11,629 nt of DNA from Candidatus Scatomorpha stercoravium (lineage in GTDB: Bacteria; Bacillota; Clostridia; Oscillospirales; Oscillospiraceae): positions 1 through 11,629 of the forward strand of contig DVKN01000217.1 of NCBI GenBank assembly GCA_018716005.1, given 5' to 3'. Each line of letters begins with the position of its first letter. Positions within the stretch are counted from its first letter, which is position 1. A program made the translations under genes and the position numbers. Below, in pieces: positions 1 to 7,146 of the stretch. The notes beneath the pieces were generated by a model. That model was given only the letters and a program-made list of their open reading frames with translations. It had not been told where the DNA came from and ran no database searches.

Positions 1-341
1 GCGCCGTCGCCGATGTAGCCGATGTCAACGCTGCCGTTCTCCATGGCGGCGATGATGTTGGGGCCGTTGTCGAAGCTGGTGAGCTCGAGGGTGATGCCCT
101 CCTCCTCGAAGTAGCCGAGGTTCTGGGCGGCGGCCAGGGCCCACAGGGAGCCGTAGTTGTTCATGTAGCCGATGTTGAGGGTTACGGGCTCAGCAGAGGG
201 CTCCTCGGGGGTGGTGGTGTCGTCCGCCGGGGTGGTGTCGTCCGCGGGGGGCTCGGTGGTTGTGGTCTCGCCTTCGCCGCCGCAGGCAGCAAGGGCGAAC
301 ACCATGACGAGAGCCAGCAGCAGGGCTATAAGCTTCTTCAT
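1..341 (-). CDS. ABC transporter substrate-binding lipoprotein, N-terminal part
   Basis: This is the extracytoplasmic receptor of an ABC importer, cut off by the left window edge after 113 codons. It starts at ATG 341, behind a strong AGGAGGAACAAAA ribosome site. A lipoprotein signal peptide (MKKLIALLLALVMVFALAAC) ends in the lipobox LAAC, so Cys20 should be lipidated and the protein tethered to the outer face of the membrane. A Thr/Asp/Pro/Glu-rich linker follows (about residues 21-51) with a tandem TTPADD repeat. The mature domain then opens with VTLNIGYMNNYGSLWALAAAQ, LGYFEEEGITLEL, and AAMENGSVDIGYIGDG. That pattern is typical of the nitrate/sulfonate/taurine (NMT1/SsuA-like) receptor class. 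It is the last gene of the permease-ATPase-receptor operon, 49 nt after the ATPase. The ligand cannot be deduced from this fragment. Confidence 0.9.
   Translation of the reverse strand, partial: MKKLIALLLALVMVFALAACGGEGETTTTEPPADDTTPADDTTTPEEPSAEPVTLNIGYMNNYGSLWALAAAQNLGYFEEEGITLELTSFDNGPNIIAAMENGSVDIGYIGDG
213..245 (-). repeat. Short tandem repeat in lipoprotein linker
   Basis: A 15-nt unit (ggtggtgtcgtccgc on the plus strand) occurs at 213-227 and again at 231-245, a period of 18 nt. It encodes two copies of a TTPADD-like hexapeptide in the flexible linker between the lipid anchor and the ligand-binding domain. Being an in-frame multiple of three, it can expand or contract without breaking the gene. 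Confidence 0.6.
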
Positions 342-374
342 TTTTGTTCCTCCTACAGATTTTTGATTTTATTG

Positions 375-390
375 ATAATGCCTTTTCGCA

Positions 391-394
<4 letters not shown>
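375..394 (-). promoter_or_regulatory. Intercistronic stem-loop overlapping ATPase stop codon
   Basis: A perfect 7-bp stem (ATAATGC / GCATTAT) closes a 6-nt loop between the ATPase and receptor genes. The TAA stop of the ATPase (391-393) lies inside the stem. No U-run follows, so it is unlikely to be a simple terminator. Placed just before the strong ribosome site of the receptor gene, it could act as a 3' mRNA stabiliser or processing site that lets receptor levels exceed those of the membrane components. That role is inference. Confidence 0.5.
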
Positions 395-1199
<805 letters not shown>

Positions 1200-1200
<1 letters not shown>

Positions 1201-1982
1201 CAGTTTATCGTCTCCTGCCAGCCGGTCAGCTTCTTTTCAAGGAAGCGGATAATCTTCTCAATCAGTATGCCGATGATGCCGATGATGATGACGTAAGCGA
1301 GCATCGGGGCAGCCTCAAAGGTGTTGTTGAGGGAGCGGATGCGCATTCCGAGGCCGGCGATGGCGCCGGTGCTCTCGGCGGCGATCAGGGTGGTCAGCGC
1401 GACGGAGGCGCCGAGGCGGATGGCCGTCATGATGAAGGGGAGCGTGGCCGGGGCGATGACGCGGACAAAGATGTCGCGATCCTTCGCGCCGAGGACGCGC
1501 GCGGCCTTGATGAGAGTCTCGTCGACGTTGATAACGCCCTGGTATATCGTCACGCACATGGTGAGGAAGCAGGCGATGGTTATCGTCGTAACCTGGGCGG
1601 GGCGGCCGACGCCGGCGCAGATGACTATCAGCGGGACGTAAGCCAGAGGGGGAATGTTGCGGATGAACTGTATCCACGGGTTGATGACGTTGCGCACCGG
1701 GATGTACCAGGCCATGAGGATGGCCACCGGCAGCGCTATCACAAAGCCCAGCGCGAAGCCGGAGACAACCGAGATAAGGCTGCTCGAGAGGTCCTGCCAG
1801 AACACGCCGCGGTCGATCATGGTCAAGAGGCCCTCAATCGTGACGGGCGCGAACGGGAACGCGCGGTCGGTCTTCGGAAGAATGCTCAGTATGTACCAGA
1901 CCACCATAGCCGCGAGGAAGGATATGATGACCCAGACCCAGGCGGGTAGCTTATTCGCCCAGGAGTTTTTGTTGTTTCTCAA
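1200..1982 (-). CDS. ABC transporter permease (SsuC/TauC class)
   Basis: This is the membrane channel subunit of the importer. The first helix follows LPAWVWVIISFLAAMVVWYI. Further hydrophobic segments include SGFALGFVIALPVAILMAWY and the final MLAYVIIIGIIGILIEKII. The cytoplasmic EAA coupling loop is AARVLGAKDRDIFVRVIAPA, which docks onto the ATPase. I chose the TTG start at 1982 (260 aa). It has a well-spaced AAAGGGGAG site 7 nt upstream and leaves a normal short N-terminal tail. The frame stays open to an ATG at 2072 (290 aa), also with an SD-like GGGGAAGG. However, those 30 extra codons (ACT, GCT, TGT, GTA, CGA, AGA) are unlike the rest of the gene and look non-coding. The 5' end is therefore uncertain; the family assignment is secure. 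Confidence 0.9.
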
Positions 1983-1999
1983 CTCCAGTCTCCCCTTTC
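1980..1999 (-). promoter_or_regulatory. Ribosome binding site and TTG start of the permease
   Basis: On the minus strand AAAGGGGAGA (1990-1999) is followed 7 nt later by TTG (1982-1980). This is better SD spacing than the upstream ATG at 2072 has. A TATACT hexamer at 2028-2033 could be a -10 giving a leader of about 40 nt, but no good -35 precedes it. Confidence 0.5.
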
Positions 2000-2087
2000 G
2001 TACATGGATTTTACAATCCTTAGCCCCAGTATAAACCACGCGCCGGATATTGGTAGTATGAAGTTTCATCATACCTTCCCCTGCTCC

Positions 2088-2149
2088 GCGCCGCCCGCGG
2101 CGGGCAGCGCGAAGGGCGCCCCCCTCCGCACCCGCGGAGGAAGGCGCCC
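2088..2149. repeat. Two adjacent GC-rich stem-loops in intergenic spacer
   Basis: Stem-loop A spans 2088-2110: GCGC plus GCCCG arms with one C/A mismatch and a 3-nt loop. Stem-loop B spans 2114-2149: a 7-bp outer stem GGGCGCC/GGCGCCC, a 2x2 internal loop, a 7-bp inner stem CCTCCGC/GCGGAGG and a 4-nt loop. Neither is followed by a U-run on either strand, so they are not textbook intrinsic terminators. They lie between the beta-propeller gene and the ABC operon, both transcribed leftwards. They could attenuate read-through, protect mRNA ends or be a dispersed REP-like palindrome. Confidence 0.55.
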
Positions 2150-2160
2150 CTCACGAAAAG

Positions 2161-2193
2161 GCTTTATTTATATTGTTAAGATAACTATAAAGC
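2161..2193. repeat. AT-rich imperfect palindrome
   Basis: A 33-nt AT-rich stretch is bounded by perfect 7-nt arms (gctttat at 2161-2167, ataaagc at 2187-2193), with a shorter inner tat/ata pairing. It starts 3 nt beyond the stop codon of the beta-propeller gene, in otherwise very GC-rich DNA. It could be an operator or part of a promoter for the ABC operon: TATAAA-like sequence is present on the minus strand, without a convincing -35. The rest of the 2073-2195 spacer holds nothing else I can recognise. Confidence 0.3.
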
Positions 2194-2195
2194 GC

Positions 2196-3959
2196 TCAGG
2201 TCAGCTCCACGCCGTATATGGCGCCGTTCCGGTGGCCGACCACTATCCAGTTCCCGTACACCGCGGGGCTGGCCTCGAACTTGCCGGAGCAGTACATGGA
2301 GTCTACCACCTCGCCGGTGAGGCCGTCGAAGAGGTAGATGTACTGGCCGAGGGTGCAGTATATGACGTAGCCGTGCCCGTCCTGGTCGTAGACGATGGTG
2401 GGCGTGCTCCAGGAGAAGACCTGCGTGGACTTCTCCCAGACGACCTCGCCCGTCTCCTTGTCCATAGCCATGAGCGTGCCGCCGCCCGCGCTGGGGTAGC
2501 GGGACATGGAGAGGAAGATGAGGCCCTCGAGCTCGCCCTCGCCGCTCGCGATGGAGCCCTGGCTGCCGCCGGAGAGGCTGACCTCGCTGTAGCAGGTGAA
2601 GCCCTCGCTCTGCCAGACTATCTCGCCCGTCTCGGCGTCTATCTTCCAGACCGGCACCTCCGCCGTCGTCCAGCTCCGCCAGCCGAGGTGGTAGCTGGTG
2701 CTCACGTAGAGGTAGGGGTGGCCGTCCTCAATCTCGAGCACGGGCGTGCAGTTGGCGTCGTCGAGGATGTCCTGCACCCAGACGACCTCGAGCGTGTTGA
2801 GGTCGAGGCAGATGAAGTGCCCGCCGTTGTCCGGCATGAAGATATGGCCCTGGTATATGACGGGCGAGGCCTCGAAGCCGAGGTAGCGCCCCTGCTGGCG
2901 GCGGAAGGTGTCGTAGCGCCACTTGACGGTGCGCGTGGGCTCGACGCTCACGGTCCCCGCCTCGGCGTCGTACTCGGTGCCGAGGGTGATTATATAGAGT
3001 ATGCCGTTCTCGCCGGCCCATATGAGCTTGTCGTTCTCCGCGTCTATGAGCGGCGCGGCGTCGTACATCGGCCAGGCGCGGATGGCGAAGGTGTCCCCCC
3101 TGCCGCCGAACTCGTAGAGCACGGAGCAGTCTATGAGGCTCACTATGGAGACGTGGCTCTGGTACTCGTCGTAGCCGCTGCCGATATAGAGGAGCGGGTA
3201 GCCGCGCGGGTCGAGCGTGCCGGTGCCCTTATAGGTGAGGCCCATATTGAGCGTGTCGCGGGTCTGCTTGCCCGTCTCGAGCTCGAGGAAGTAGACGCAG
3301 CCGTCCATCGAGGGGTAAATCACCTCGACGAGCGTCTCCTGCTGCTTGGCCCAGTCGTAGAGGTTCATGTGCTGGCGGAGCTCGTAGGGCCACTCGGTGA
3401 TGAGCGGCTGGCCGGTCCAGCCGTTGCCGGACCAGTAGGCCCCGTCGTAGGCCATGAGCGAGCCCGTGGCGTGCGTCCAGTAGCTGCCGAAGGCCTTCTG
3501 CGTCATCTGCGCCGTGCCGTAGGCGGCCGTGTCGCGGTAGTTGTTGCCGCGGAAGGTCAGCACGCCCTTCGCGTCCGTGTACGAGTCCCCGCCGCCGAAG
3601 TATATGCCCGTGTCGTCCTCATAGCTCTCGCCCTCGGCGAGGCGGACGCCGTCGACCTCTATGGCGGTGCCGCTTATGTAGAGCGAGGGGTCGGTGGACT
3701 CCACCGAATGCGGCTCGAAGGGCGTCGGGGTCGGCTCGGGCGTGGGCTCGGGGGTATTCTCCGGCGTCTCTGCCGGCCGCTCGCTCGCGTCCGGCCCCTC
3801 GGGGTCCACGAGGTCCGCCGTCTCCGTCGGGGGCGCGGCGGCGCCGTCGTAGGTGGCGTTGGAATATACGATGAAAACCAGCGCCACGCACAGCGCGGCG
3901 AGGACGAGGCTTTGCAGGATAAGCCGGGTGCGGTTTGTTCTCTTTTTCCCGTTTGGCAT
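2196..3959 (-). CDS. Membrane-anchored PQQ-like beta-propeller repeat protein
   Basis: A 587-aa protein with a basic N-terminus (MPNGKKRTNRTR), one transmembrane helix (about residues 13-32) and a Pro/Thr/Glu linker with TPEPTPEPTPTP (about 69-80). A large extracytoplasmic domain follows. Its repeats fit a PQQ/quinoprotein-type propeller: NTLEVVWVQ, DAETGEIVWQS, DKETGEVVWEKS and DGLTGEVVDSM, each after a short hydrophobic strand. The blades recur about every 45-70 residues. No cofactor or dehydrogenase signature is evident, so a binding or scaffold role is more likely than catalysis; that is inference. The start has only a weak SD-like GGTG about 6 nt upstream, and the gene lies 31 nt after the rhomboid-like gene. 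Expression may therefore depend on that gene's translation. The propeller fold is reasonably sure, the function unknown. Confidence 0.85.
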   Translation of the reverse strand: MPNGKKRTNRTRLILQSLVLAALCVALVFIVYSNATYDGAAAPPTETADLVDPEGPDASERPAETPENTPEPTPEPTPTPFEPHSVESTDPSLYISGTAIEVDGVRLAEGESYEDDTGIYFGGGDSYTDAKGVLTFRGNNYRDTAAYGTAQMTQKAFGSYWTHATGSLMAYDGAYWSGNGWTGQPLITEWPYELRQHMNLYDWAKQQETLVEVIYPSMDGCVYFLELETGKQTRDTLNMGLTYKGTGTLDPRGYPLLYIGSGYDEYQSHVSIVSLIDCSVLYEFGGRGDTFAIRAWPMYDAAPLIDAENDKLIWAGENGILYIITLGTEYDAEAGTVSVEPTRTVKWRYDTFRRQQGRYLGFEASPVIYQGHIFMPDNGGHFICLDLNTLEVVWVQDILDDANCTPVLEIEDGHPYLYVSTSYHLGWRSWTTAEVPVWKIDAETGEIVWQSEGFTCYSEVSLSGGSQGSIASGEGELEGLIFLSMSRYPSAGGGTLMAMDKETGEVVWEKSTQVFSWSTPTIVYDQDGHGYVIYCTLGQYIYLFDGLTGEVVDSMYCSGKFEASPAVYGNWIVVGHRNGAIYGVELT

Positions 3960-3990
3960 AGTTTACACCAGCTGTTTATCGGATTGCGTC

Positions 3991-4851
3991 TCACTCCGTG
4001 AAGTGGACGTGGTTGTTTATGTGGTCCTGGCAGAAGCAGTGCACGCCCTGGCAGCGCGAGCAGTAGCGGAACTCGAGCTCGGGATAGTCCGTGTCCGTGC
4101 GGCCGCAGACGGCGCATTTGCGCGTGTAGCCCTGAGTCTTCTGCTCGTGCCTGATTTTGCGCACCTCGCGCTGGAAGTCGTAGGTCTTGGCCCTGCGCTG
4201 CCTGCCGGCGGGCAGCACGCCGCCGAAGAGCGCGTCGCCGCAGAAGAGGAAGTAGTTGAGTATGGCGACGAGGGGCAGAAAGCTCATCATGCCGTAGCCC
4301 GCGCCGAGGTTCGAGACGATGGCGTAGAGGAAGTAGGCCGCGTCGACTATGGCGAGCCACTTCATCTTGATGGGGATGATGTAGAAGAGCAGCACCCGTG
4401 TCTCCGGGAAGAGCGTCGCGAAAGCGAAGAACATGCTAAGGTTGATGTAGGTCGAGCTCATGAAATAGCTGCGGCCGTCGACGAAATAGGCGACGAAGCC
4501 GTAGATTATCGTGAGCAGCATGCCCATCGCGTAGTAGATGGTGAAGCGCCCCGGCCCCCACTCGCGCTCGAGCGTGGAGCCGATGAAATAGTAGAAGTAC
4601 AGGAACAGCAGCAGCGATATGACGCCGTTCGACTGCGGCACGAAGATGAAGGTAACTATCCTCCACACCTGCCCGCGCAGCACGGCGGCCGCGTCGAAGG
4701 CGAGGAAGCTCGCGAAGGTGCCCGTGCGGTCCATGGCCCCGAGCAGCCAGACGGCCGCCGTGCCCACGACTATGGCGAGCATCAGGTTGTTTATGCCGAA
4801 GCGCGGGTGCTTATAGCAGAACAGGTCGACCCGCTTCATGAAACCTCGCAT
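3991..4851 (-). CDS. Rhomboid-fold membrane protein, protease-dead, with C-terminal Cys/His zinc-type motif
   Basis: A 286-aa polytopic protein. Segments near 22-40, 63-92, 102-124, 135-149, 153-160, 165-181 and 186-203 are hydrophobic. Rhomboid landmarks are visible: WRIVTFIF (63-70), then a helix ending FIGSTLEREWG (89-99), and a TM4-like stretch ending FAFATLFPE. The catalytic features are not. The GxSG serine motif is replaced by SSTY (132-135), the HxxxN pair before the G-x-x-LE motif is absent, and the last helices contain no histidine. A soluble tail carries CAVC (246-249), CSRC (264-267), HCFC (271-274) and HINNHVH (277-283), which look like a treble-clef or zinc-ribbon site. ATG 4851 follows GGGAGG at 7 nt, better than Met5. 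It leads the beta-propeller gene in an apparent two-gene operon. Related Clostridia proteins are sometimes labelled rhomboid proteases. Confidence 0.82.
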   Translation of the reverse strand: MRGFMKRVDLFCYKHPRFGINNLMLAIVVGTAAVWLLGAMDRTGTFASFLAFDAAAVLRGQVWRIVTFIFVPQSNGVISLLLFLYFYYFIGSTLEREWGPGRFTIYYAMGMLLTIIYGFVAYFVDGRSYFMSSTYINLSMFFAFATLFPETRVLLFYIIPIKMKWLAIVDAAYFLYAIVSNLGAGYGMMSFLPLVAILNYFLFCGDALFGGVLPAGRQRRAKTYDFQREVRKIRHEQKTQGYTRKCAVCGRTDTDYPELEFRYCSRCQGVHCFCQDHINNHVHFTE

Positions 4852-4887
4852 TATAAGTCCTCCCGTAGCGATAATGAGGCGTTTAAT

Positions 4888-4893
4888 ATATTA
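4888..4893 (-). promoter_or_regulatory. Possible -10 element for the rhomboid-like/beta-propeller operon
   Basis: TAATAT on the minus strand sits in the AT-rich part of the divergent spacer, about 37 nt before the start at 4851. The corresponding -35 position (TGGAAT at 17 nt) is poor, so the call rests on composition and position. Confidence 0.3.
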
Positions 4894-4933
4894 CCACAAG
4901 AGCGCGGCAAATTCCAGAAGTATTTGTGAACGC

Positions 4934-4962
4934 TTGCGCCGGGCGGCGGAGGGTGATATAAT
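4934..4962 (+). promoter_or_regulatory. SigA-type promoter of the DUF2461-macro-RluA operon
   Basis: TTGCGC (4934-4939) and a consensus TATAAT (4957-4962) are separated by 17 nt. A TG one base before the -10 (TGATATAAT) gives an extended -10. Transcription would start near 4969-4970, leaving a leader of about 25 nt with AAGGAG (4979-4984) nine bases before the ATG at 4994. Confidence 0.65.
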
Positions 4963-4993
4963 TTTCAGGCAATATGATAAGGAGAATATTGAG

Positions 4994-5674
4994 ATGCCTT
5001 TCTGCGAAGAGACCCTGGACTTCCTCTCCCTCAACCGGGTGATGGACTCCCGGGAGTGGTTCCACTCCCATCATGACGAATACGAGAAGCTGATAGTTGC
5101 GCCGACGGCGGAGCTTATCGAGGACATGGCCGATGGTATGCTGAAGATAGACCCCTCCCTCGTCATAATCCCGAAGGTGGGCAAGAGCATATCCCGCATA
5201 TGGCGCGACACGCGGCGCGGGCCGGGCCTGCCGATATACCGCGACGTCATGTGGATAAACCTCCTGCGCGGCAAATACCTCGGCTACCCGAGCTTCTGGT
5301 TTGAATACTCCCCCCGCGCCCTGCGCTGGGGCTGCGGCTGGTATCAGACCGAGCCCGCCACCGTCGCCGCCGCGCGCGAGCTCATCCTCGCCGGCGGCCC
5401 GGACTGGCTCGCGGCGCGCGAGGCCTATGAGAAGCAGCGCGTATTCACGCTCGAGGACGCGCGCTTCAAGCGCACGCGCCATCCCGACGCCGACGAGCGC
5501 GACCGCCTCTGGCTCGACGAGCGGAGCTTCTGCCTCATACACGACGAGCCCGACGTGAGCCTGCTCTGGTCCGACGGCCTCGCCGCGAAGCTGGTGCGGG
5601 ATTTCCGCCGCGCGGCCCCGGTCTACGACTTCTTCCTCAAGGCCGTGGGCCTCGCCAACATCAAGGAACACTGA
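4994..5674 (+). CDS. DUF2461 (TIGR02453) family protein
   Basis: A 226-aa soluble protein of unknown molecular function. It matches the family opening pattern: LDFLSLNRVMDSREWFHSH (8-26, usual form FLxxLxxNNxREWFxxN), then DEYEKLIVAP (28-37). Next come IIPKVGKSISRIWRDTR (58-74), YRDVMWINL (82-90) and GYPSFWFEYSP (97-107). Family homologues show the same IsRIyRDtRfs...pYk block. The length is normal for the family. ATG 4994 was chosen because AAGGAG lies 9 nt upstream; the frame stays open further left but crosses the promoter. Ile is encoded mainly by ATA (8 of 12). It is the first gene of a plus-strand operon with a macro-domain hydrolase and a pseudouridine synthase, and a stem-loop covers its stop codon. 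Confidence 0.9.
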   Translation: MPFCEETLDFLSLNRVMDSREWFHSHHDEYEKLIVAPTAELIEDMADGMLKIDPSLVIIPKVGKSISRIWRDTRRGPGLPIYRDVMWINLLRGKYLGYPSFWFEYSPRALRWGCGWYQTEPATVAAARELILAGGPDWLAAREAYEKQRVFTLEDARFKRTRHPDADERDRLWLDERSFCLIHDEPDVSLLWSDGLAAKLVRDFRRAAPVYDFFLKAVGLANIKEH

Positions 5675-5689
5675 GCGCGCGGCGCTCAG
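5671..5689 (+). promoter_or_regulatory. Stem-loop overlapping the DUF2461 stop codon
   Basis: A perfect 8-bp stem CTGAGCGC/GCGCTCAG with a 3-nt loop contains the TGA stop (5672-5674). No U-tract follows. A TATAAT (5694-5699) lies just downstream, but the -35 position is poor and transcription from it would begin on top of the next ribosome site. An mRNA-processing or stability element is more likely than a terminator or promoter. Confidence 0.45.
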
Positions 5690-5717
5690 CGCATATAATC
5701 TGCAAGGAGGAAAAACA

Positions 5718-6230
5718 ATGAGCGAGCGCATAGAGATTATCCGCGGGGACATCACCCGCTCGGACGCCGACGCCATCGCCAACGCGGCGAACACCTCCCT
5801 CCTGGGCGGGGGCGGCGTCGACGGGGCCATACACCGCGCGGCCGGGCCGCGGCTCCTGGAGGAATGCCGCACGCTGCACGGCTGCGAGACCGGCAAGGCC
5901 AAGATAACCAGGGGCTACAACCTCAAGGCCAAATACGTCCTGCACACGCCCGGCCCCGTCTGGCACGGCGGCGGTCACGGCGAGGCGGAGAAGCTCGCGG
6001 GCTGCTACCGCTCCTGCCTCGCCCTCGCGAGCGAATACGGCTGCAAAACCGTCGACTTCCCGAGCATATCCACGGGCGTCTACGGCTACCCGGTCGACAA
6101 GGCCGCGCGCGTGGCCCTCTCCGCCATAGCCGGCTACCTCGCTGAGCACCCGGAGATAGAGCGGGTGCGCATGGTCTGCTTCGACGAGGGCACGAAGCGG
6201 GCCTACGAGGCCGCTCTCGCCGAGCTGTGA
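5718..6230 (+). CDS. Macro-domain ADP-ribose hydrolase (O-acetyl-ADP-ribose deacetylase, YmdB type)
   Basis: A single macro domain (170 aa), a cytosolic enzyme that binds ADP-ribose. Family members deacetylate O-acetyl-ADP-ribose and remove mono-ADP-ribose from Asp/Glu side chains. Visible motifs are: GDITRSDADAIANAAN (10-25, the adenosine and ribose contacts, with Asn25); LLGGGGVDGAIHRAAG (28-43, the catalytic loop with Asp35); and PSISTGVYGYP (115-125, the phosphate-binding loop). Asn25 and Asp35 fall at the same numbers as the active-site residues of E. coli YmdB, so the enzyme should be active. The ribosome site AAGGAGG lies 8 nt before the ATG. Its stop overlaps the next gene's GTG (GTGA), which couples its translation to the RluA gene. 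Regulation of RNase III, reported for E. coli YmdB, is not shown here. Confidence 0.94.
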   Translation: MSERIEIIRGDITRSDADAIANAANTSLLGGGGVDGAIHRAAGPRLLEECRTLHGCETGKAKITRGYNLKAKYVLHTPGPVWHGGGHGEAEKLAGCYRSCLALASEYGCKTVDFPSISTGVYGYPVDKAARVALSAIAGYLAEHPEIERVRMVCFDEGTKRAYEAALAEL

Positions 6231-7102
6231 GCCCGAGGACGCTCAGCTATACCGTCCCGCCCGAGCAGGACGGCCGCCGCGTGCGCAGCGTATTGCAGGG
6301 GCCGCTCGGCCTCTCCGCGGGGCTGGTGACGCGGCTCAAGCACCGCGAGGGCTCCGTGCGCGTGAACGGCGCGCCCGCGAAGAGCATAGACGTGCTCCGC
6401 GCGGGCGACACGCTCGAGATAGACGTCGGCGACGCCAAGAAGAGCGCCTTCTCCCCCATGCCCGGCCAGCTCGACGTCGTCTGGGAGGACGAGGACCTCT
6501 TCATCGTCAACAAGAGCGCCGGCATGGCCGTCCACGGCCGGAGCGAGAAGCGCGAGCCCACCGTCGGCGCGCTCGCGGCGGCGTATCTGGGCGCGGACAC
6601 GCCCTTCCACCCCGTAAACCGCCTCGACCGGGACACGAGCGGCCTCATGTGCGCGGCCAAGACCGGCTATATGCACGAGCGGCTGCGGCGCATACTGCAC
6701 AGCGATAATTTCCGGCGGGAATACCTCGCCCTCTGCGAGGGCGCCCCGCCCGCGGAGCGCGGCACGGTGGACGCGCCCATCGCGCGCCTCGGCGAGGAGA
6801 AGCGCTTCTGCGTCGACCCCTCCGGCTGCGCGAGCGTCACGCACTGGGAGGTCGCGAAGCGCCTCGGCGGCCTCACGCTGCTGCGCATAGTCCCCGAGAC
6901 GGGCCGCACGCACCAGATCCGCGTGCACATGGCCTATCTCGGCTGCCCCCTCCTCGGCGACCGGCTCTACGGCCGCGCGAGCGCCCTCATAGGCCGCGCC
7001 GCCCTCCACTCCCACGCCATACGCCTCGTCCATCCACTGAGCGGCGAGCTCATAGACGTCTCCGCCCCCCTGCCCGAGGACATGCGGAGCCTCACGGAAT
7101 AA
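6227..7102 (+). CDS. RluA-family RNA pseudouridine synthase
   Basis: This enzyme isomerises uridine to pseudouridine in rRNA or tRNA. The 291-aa protein has an N-terminal S4-like RNA-binding region (about 18-66; VTRLKHREGSVRVNGAP, DVLRAGDTLEI) and then the catalytic domain. That begins at DVVWEDEDLFIVNKSAGMAVH. The active-site block is NRLDRDTSGL (131-140); Asp134 is the expected nucleophile, and the usual HRLD reads NRLD here. C-terminal landmarks are PETGRTHQIRVHMAYLG (223-239) and PLLGDRLYG. The family has several paralogues with different target sites, so the target uridine cannot be named. It starts with GTG overlapping the macro-gene stop (GTGA), a translational-reinitiation arrangement with no separate good ribosome site. 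It ends two bases before a strong terminator. Confidence 0.93.
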   Translation: MSPRTLSYTVPPEQDGRRVRSVLQGPLGLSAGLVTRLKHREGSVRVNGAPAKSIDVLRAGDTLEIDVGDAKKSAFSPMPGQLDVVWEDEDLFIVNKSAGMAVHGRSEKREPTVGALAAAYLGADTPFHPVNRLDRDTSGLMCAAKTGYMHERLRRILHSDNFRREYLALCEGAPPAERGTVDAPIARLGEEKRFCVDPSGCASVTHWEVAKRLGGLTLLRIVPETGRTHQIRVHMAYLGCPLLGDRLYGRASALIGRAALHSHAIRLVHPLSGELIDVSAPLPEDMRSLTE

Positions 7103-7103
7103 A

Positions 7104-7134
7104 AACCGCCCGATGCCTTTCGCATCGGGCGGTT
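7104..7134 (-). terminator. Intrinsic terminator at the convergent junction
   Basis: A perfect 13-bp stem (AACCGCCCGATGC / GCATCGGGCGGTT) closes a 5-nt loop. On the minus strand it is followed by TTT-A-TT, so the stem end and tail form a U-rich run. It therefore terminates the metG-PPC operon. It also starts directly after the RluA stop on the plus strand and may act there too, though no U-run follows on that side. Confidence 0.85.
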
Positions 7135-7146
7135 CGCTATGCGGCT

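Noticed and set aside
2004..4001. Long plus-strand frame of 665 codons opposite the beta-propeller and ABC genes
   Set aside because: It is low-complexity Ala/Val/Glu/Arg-rich translation antisense to a convincing propeller gene, a usual shadow in GC-rich DNA, and has no recognisable domain.
4838..4993. Upstream extension of the DUF2461 frame to ATG 4838
   Set aside because: It would cross the TTGCGC-TATAAT promoter and overlap the rhomboid gene start; ATG 4994 has a proper AAGGAG site and matches the family length.
5694..5699. TATAAT as an internal promoter for the macro gene
   Set aside because: The -35 position is poor and the start point would fall on the macro gene's ribosome site.
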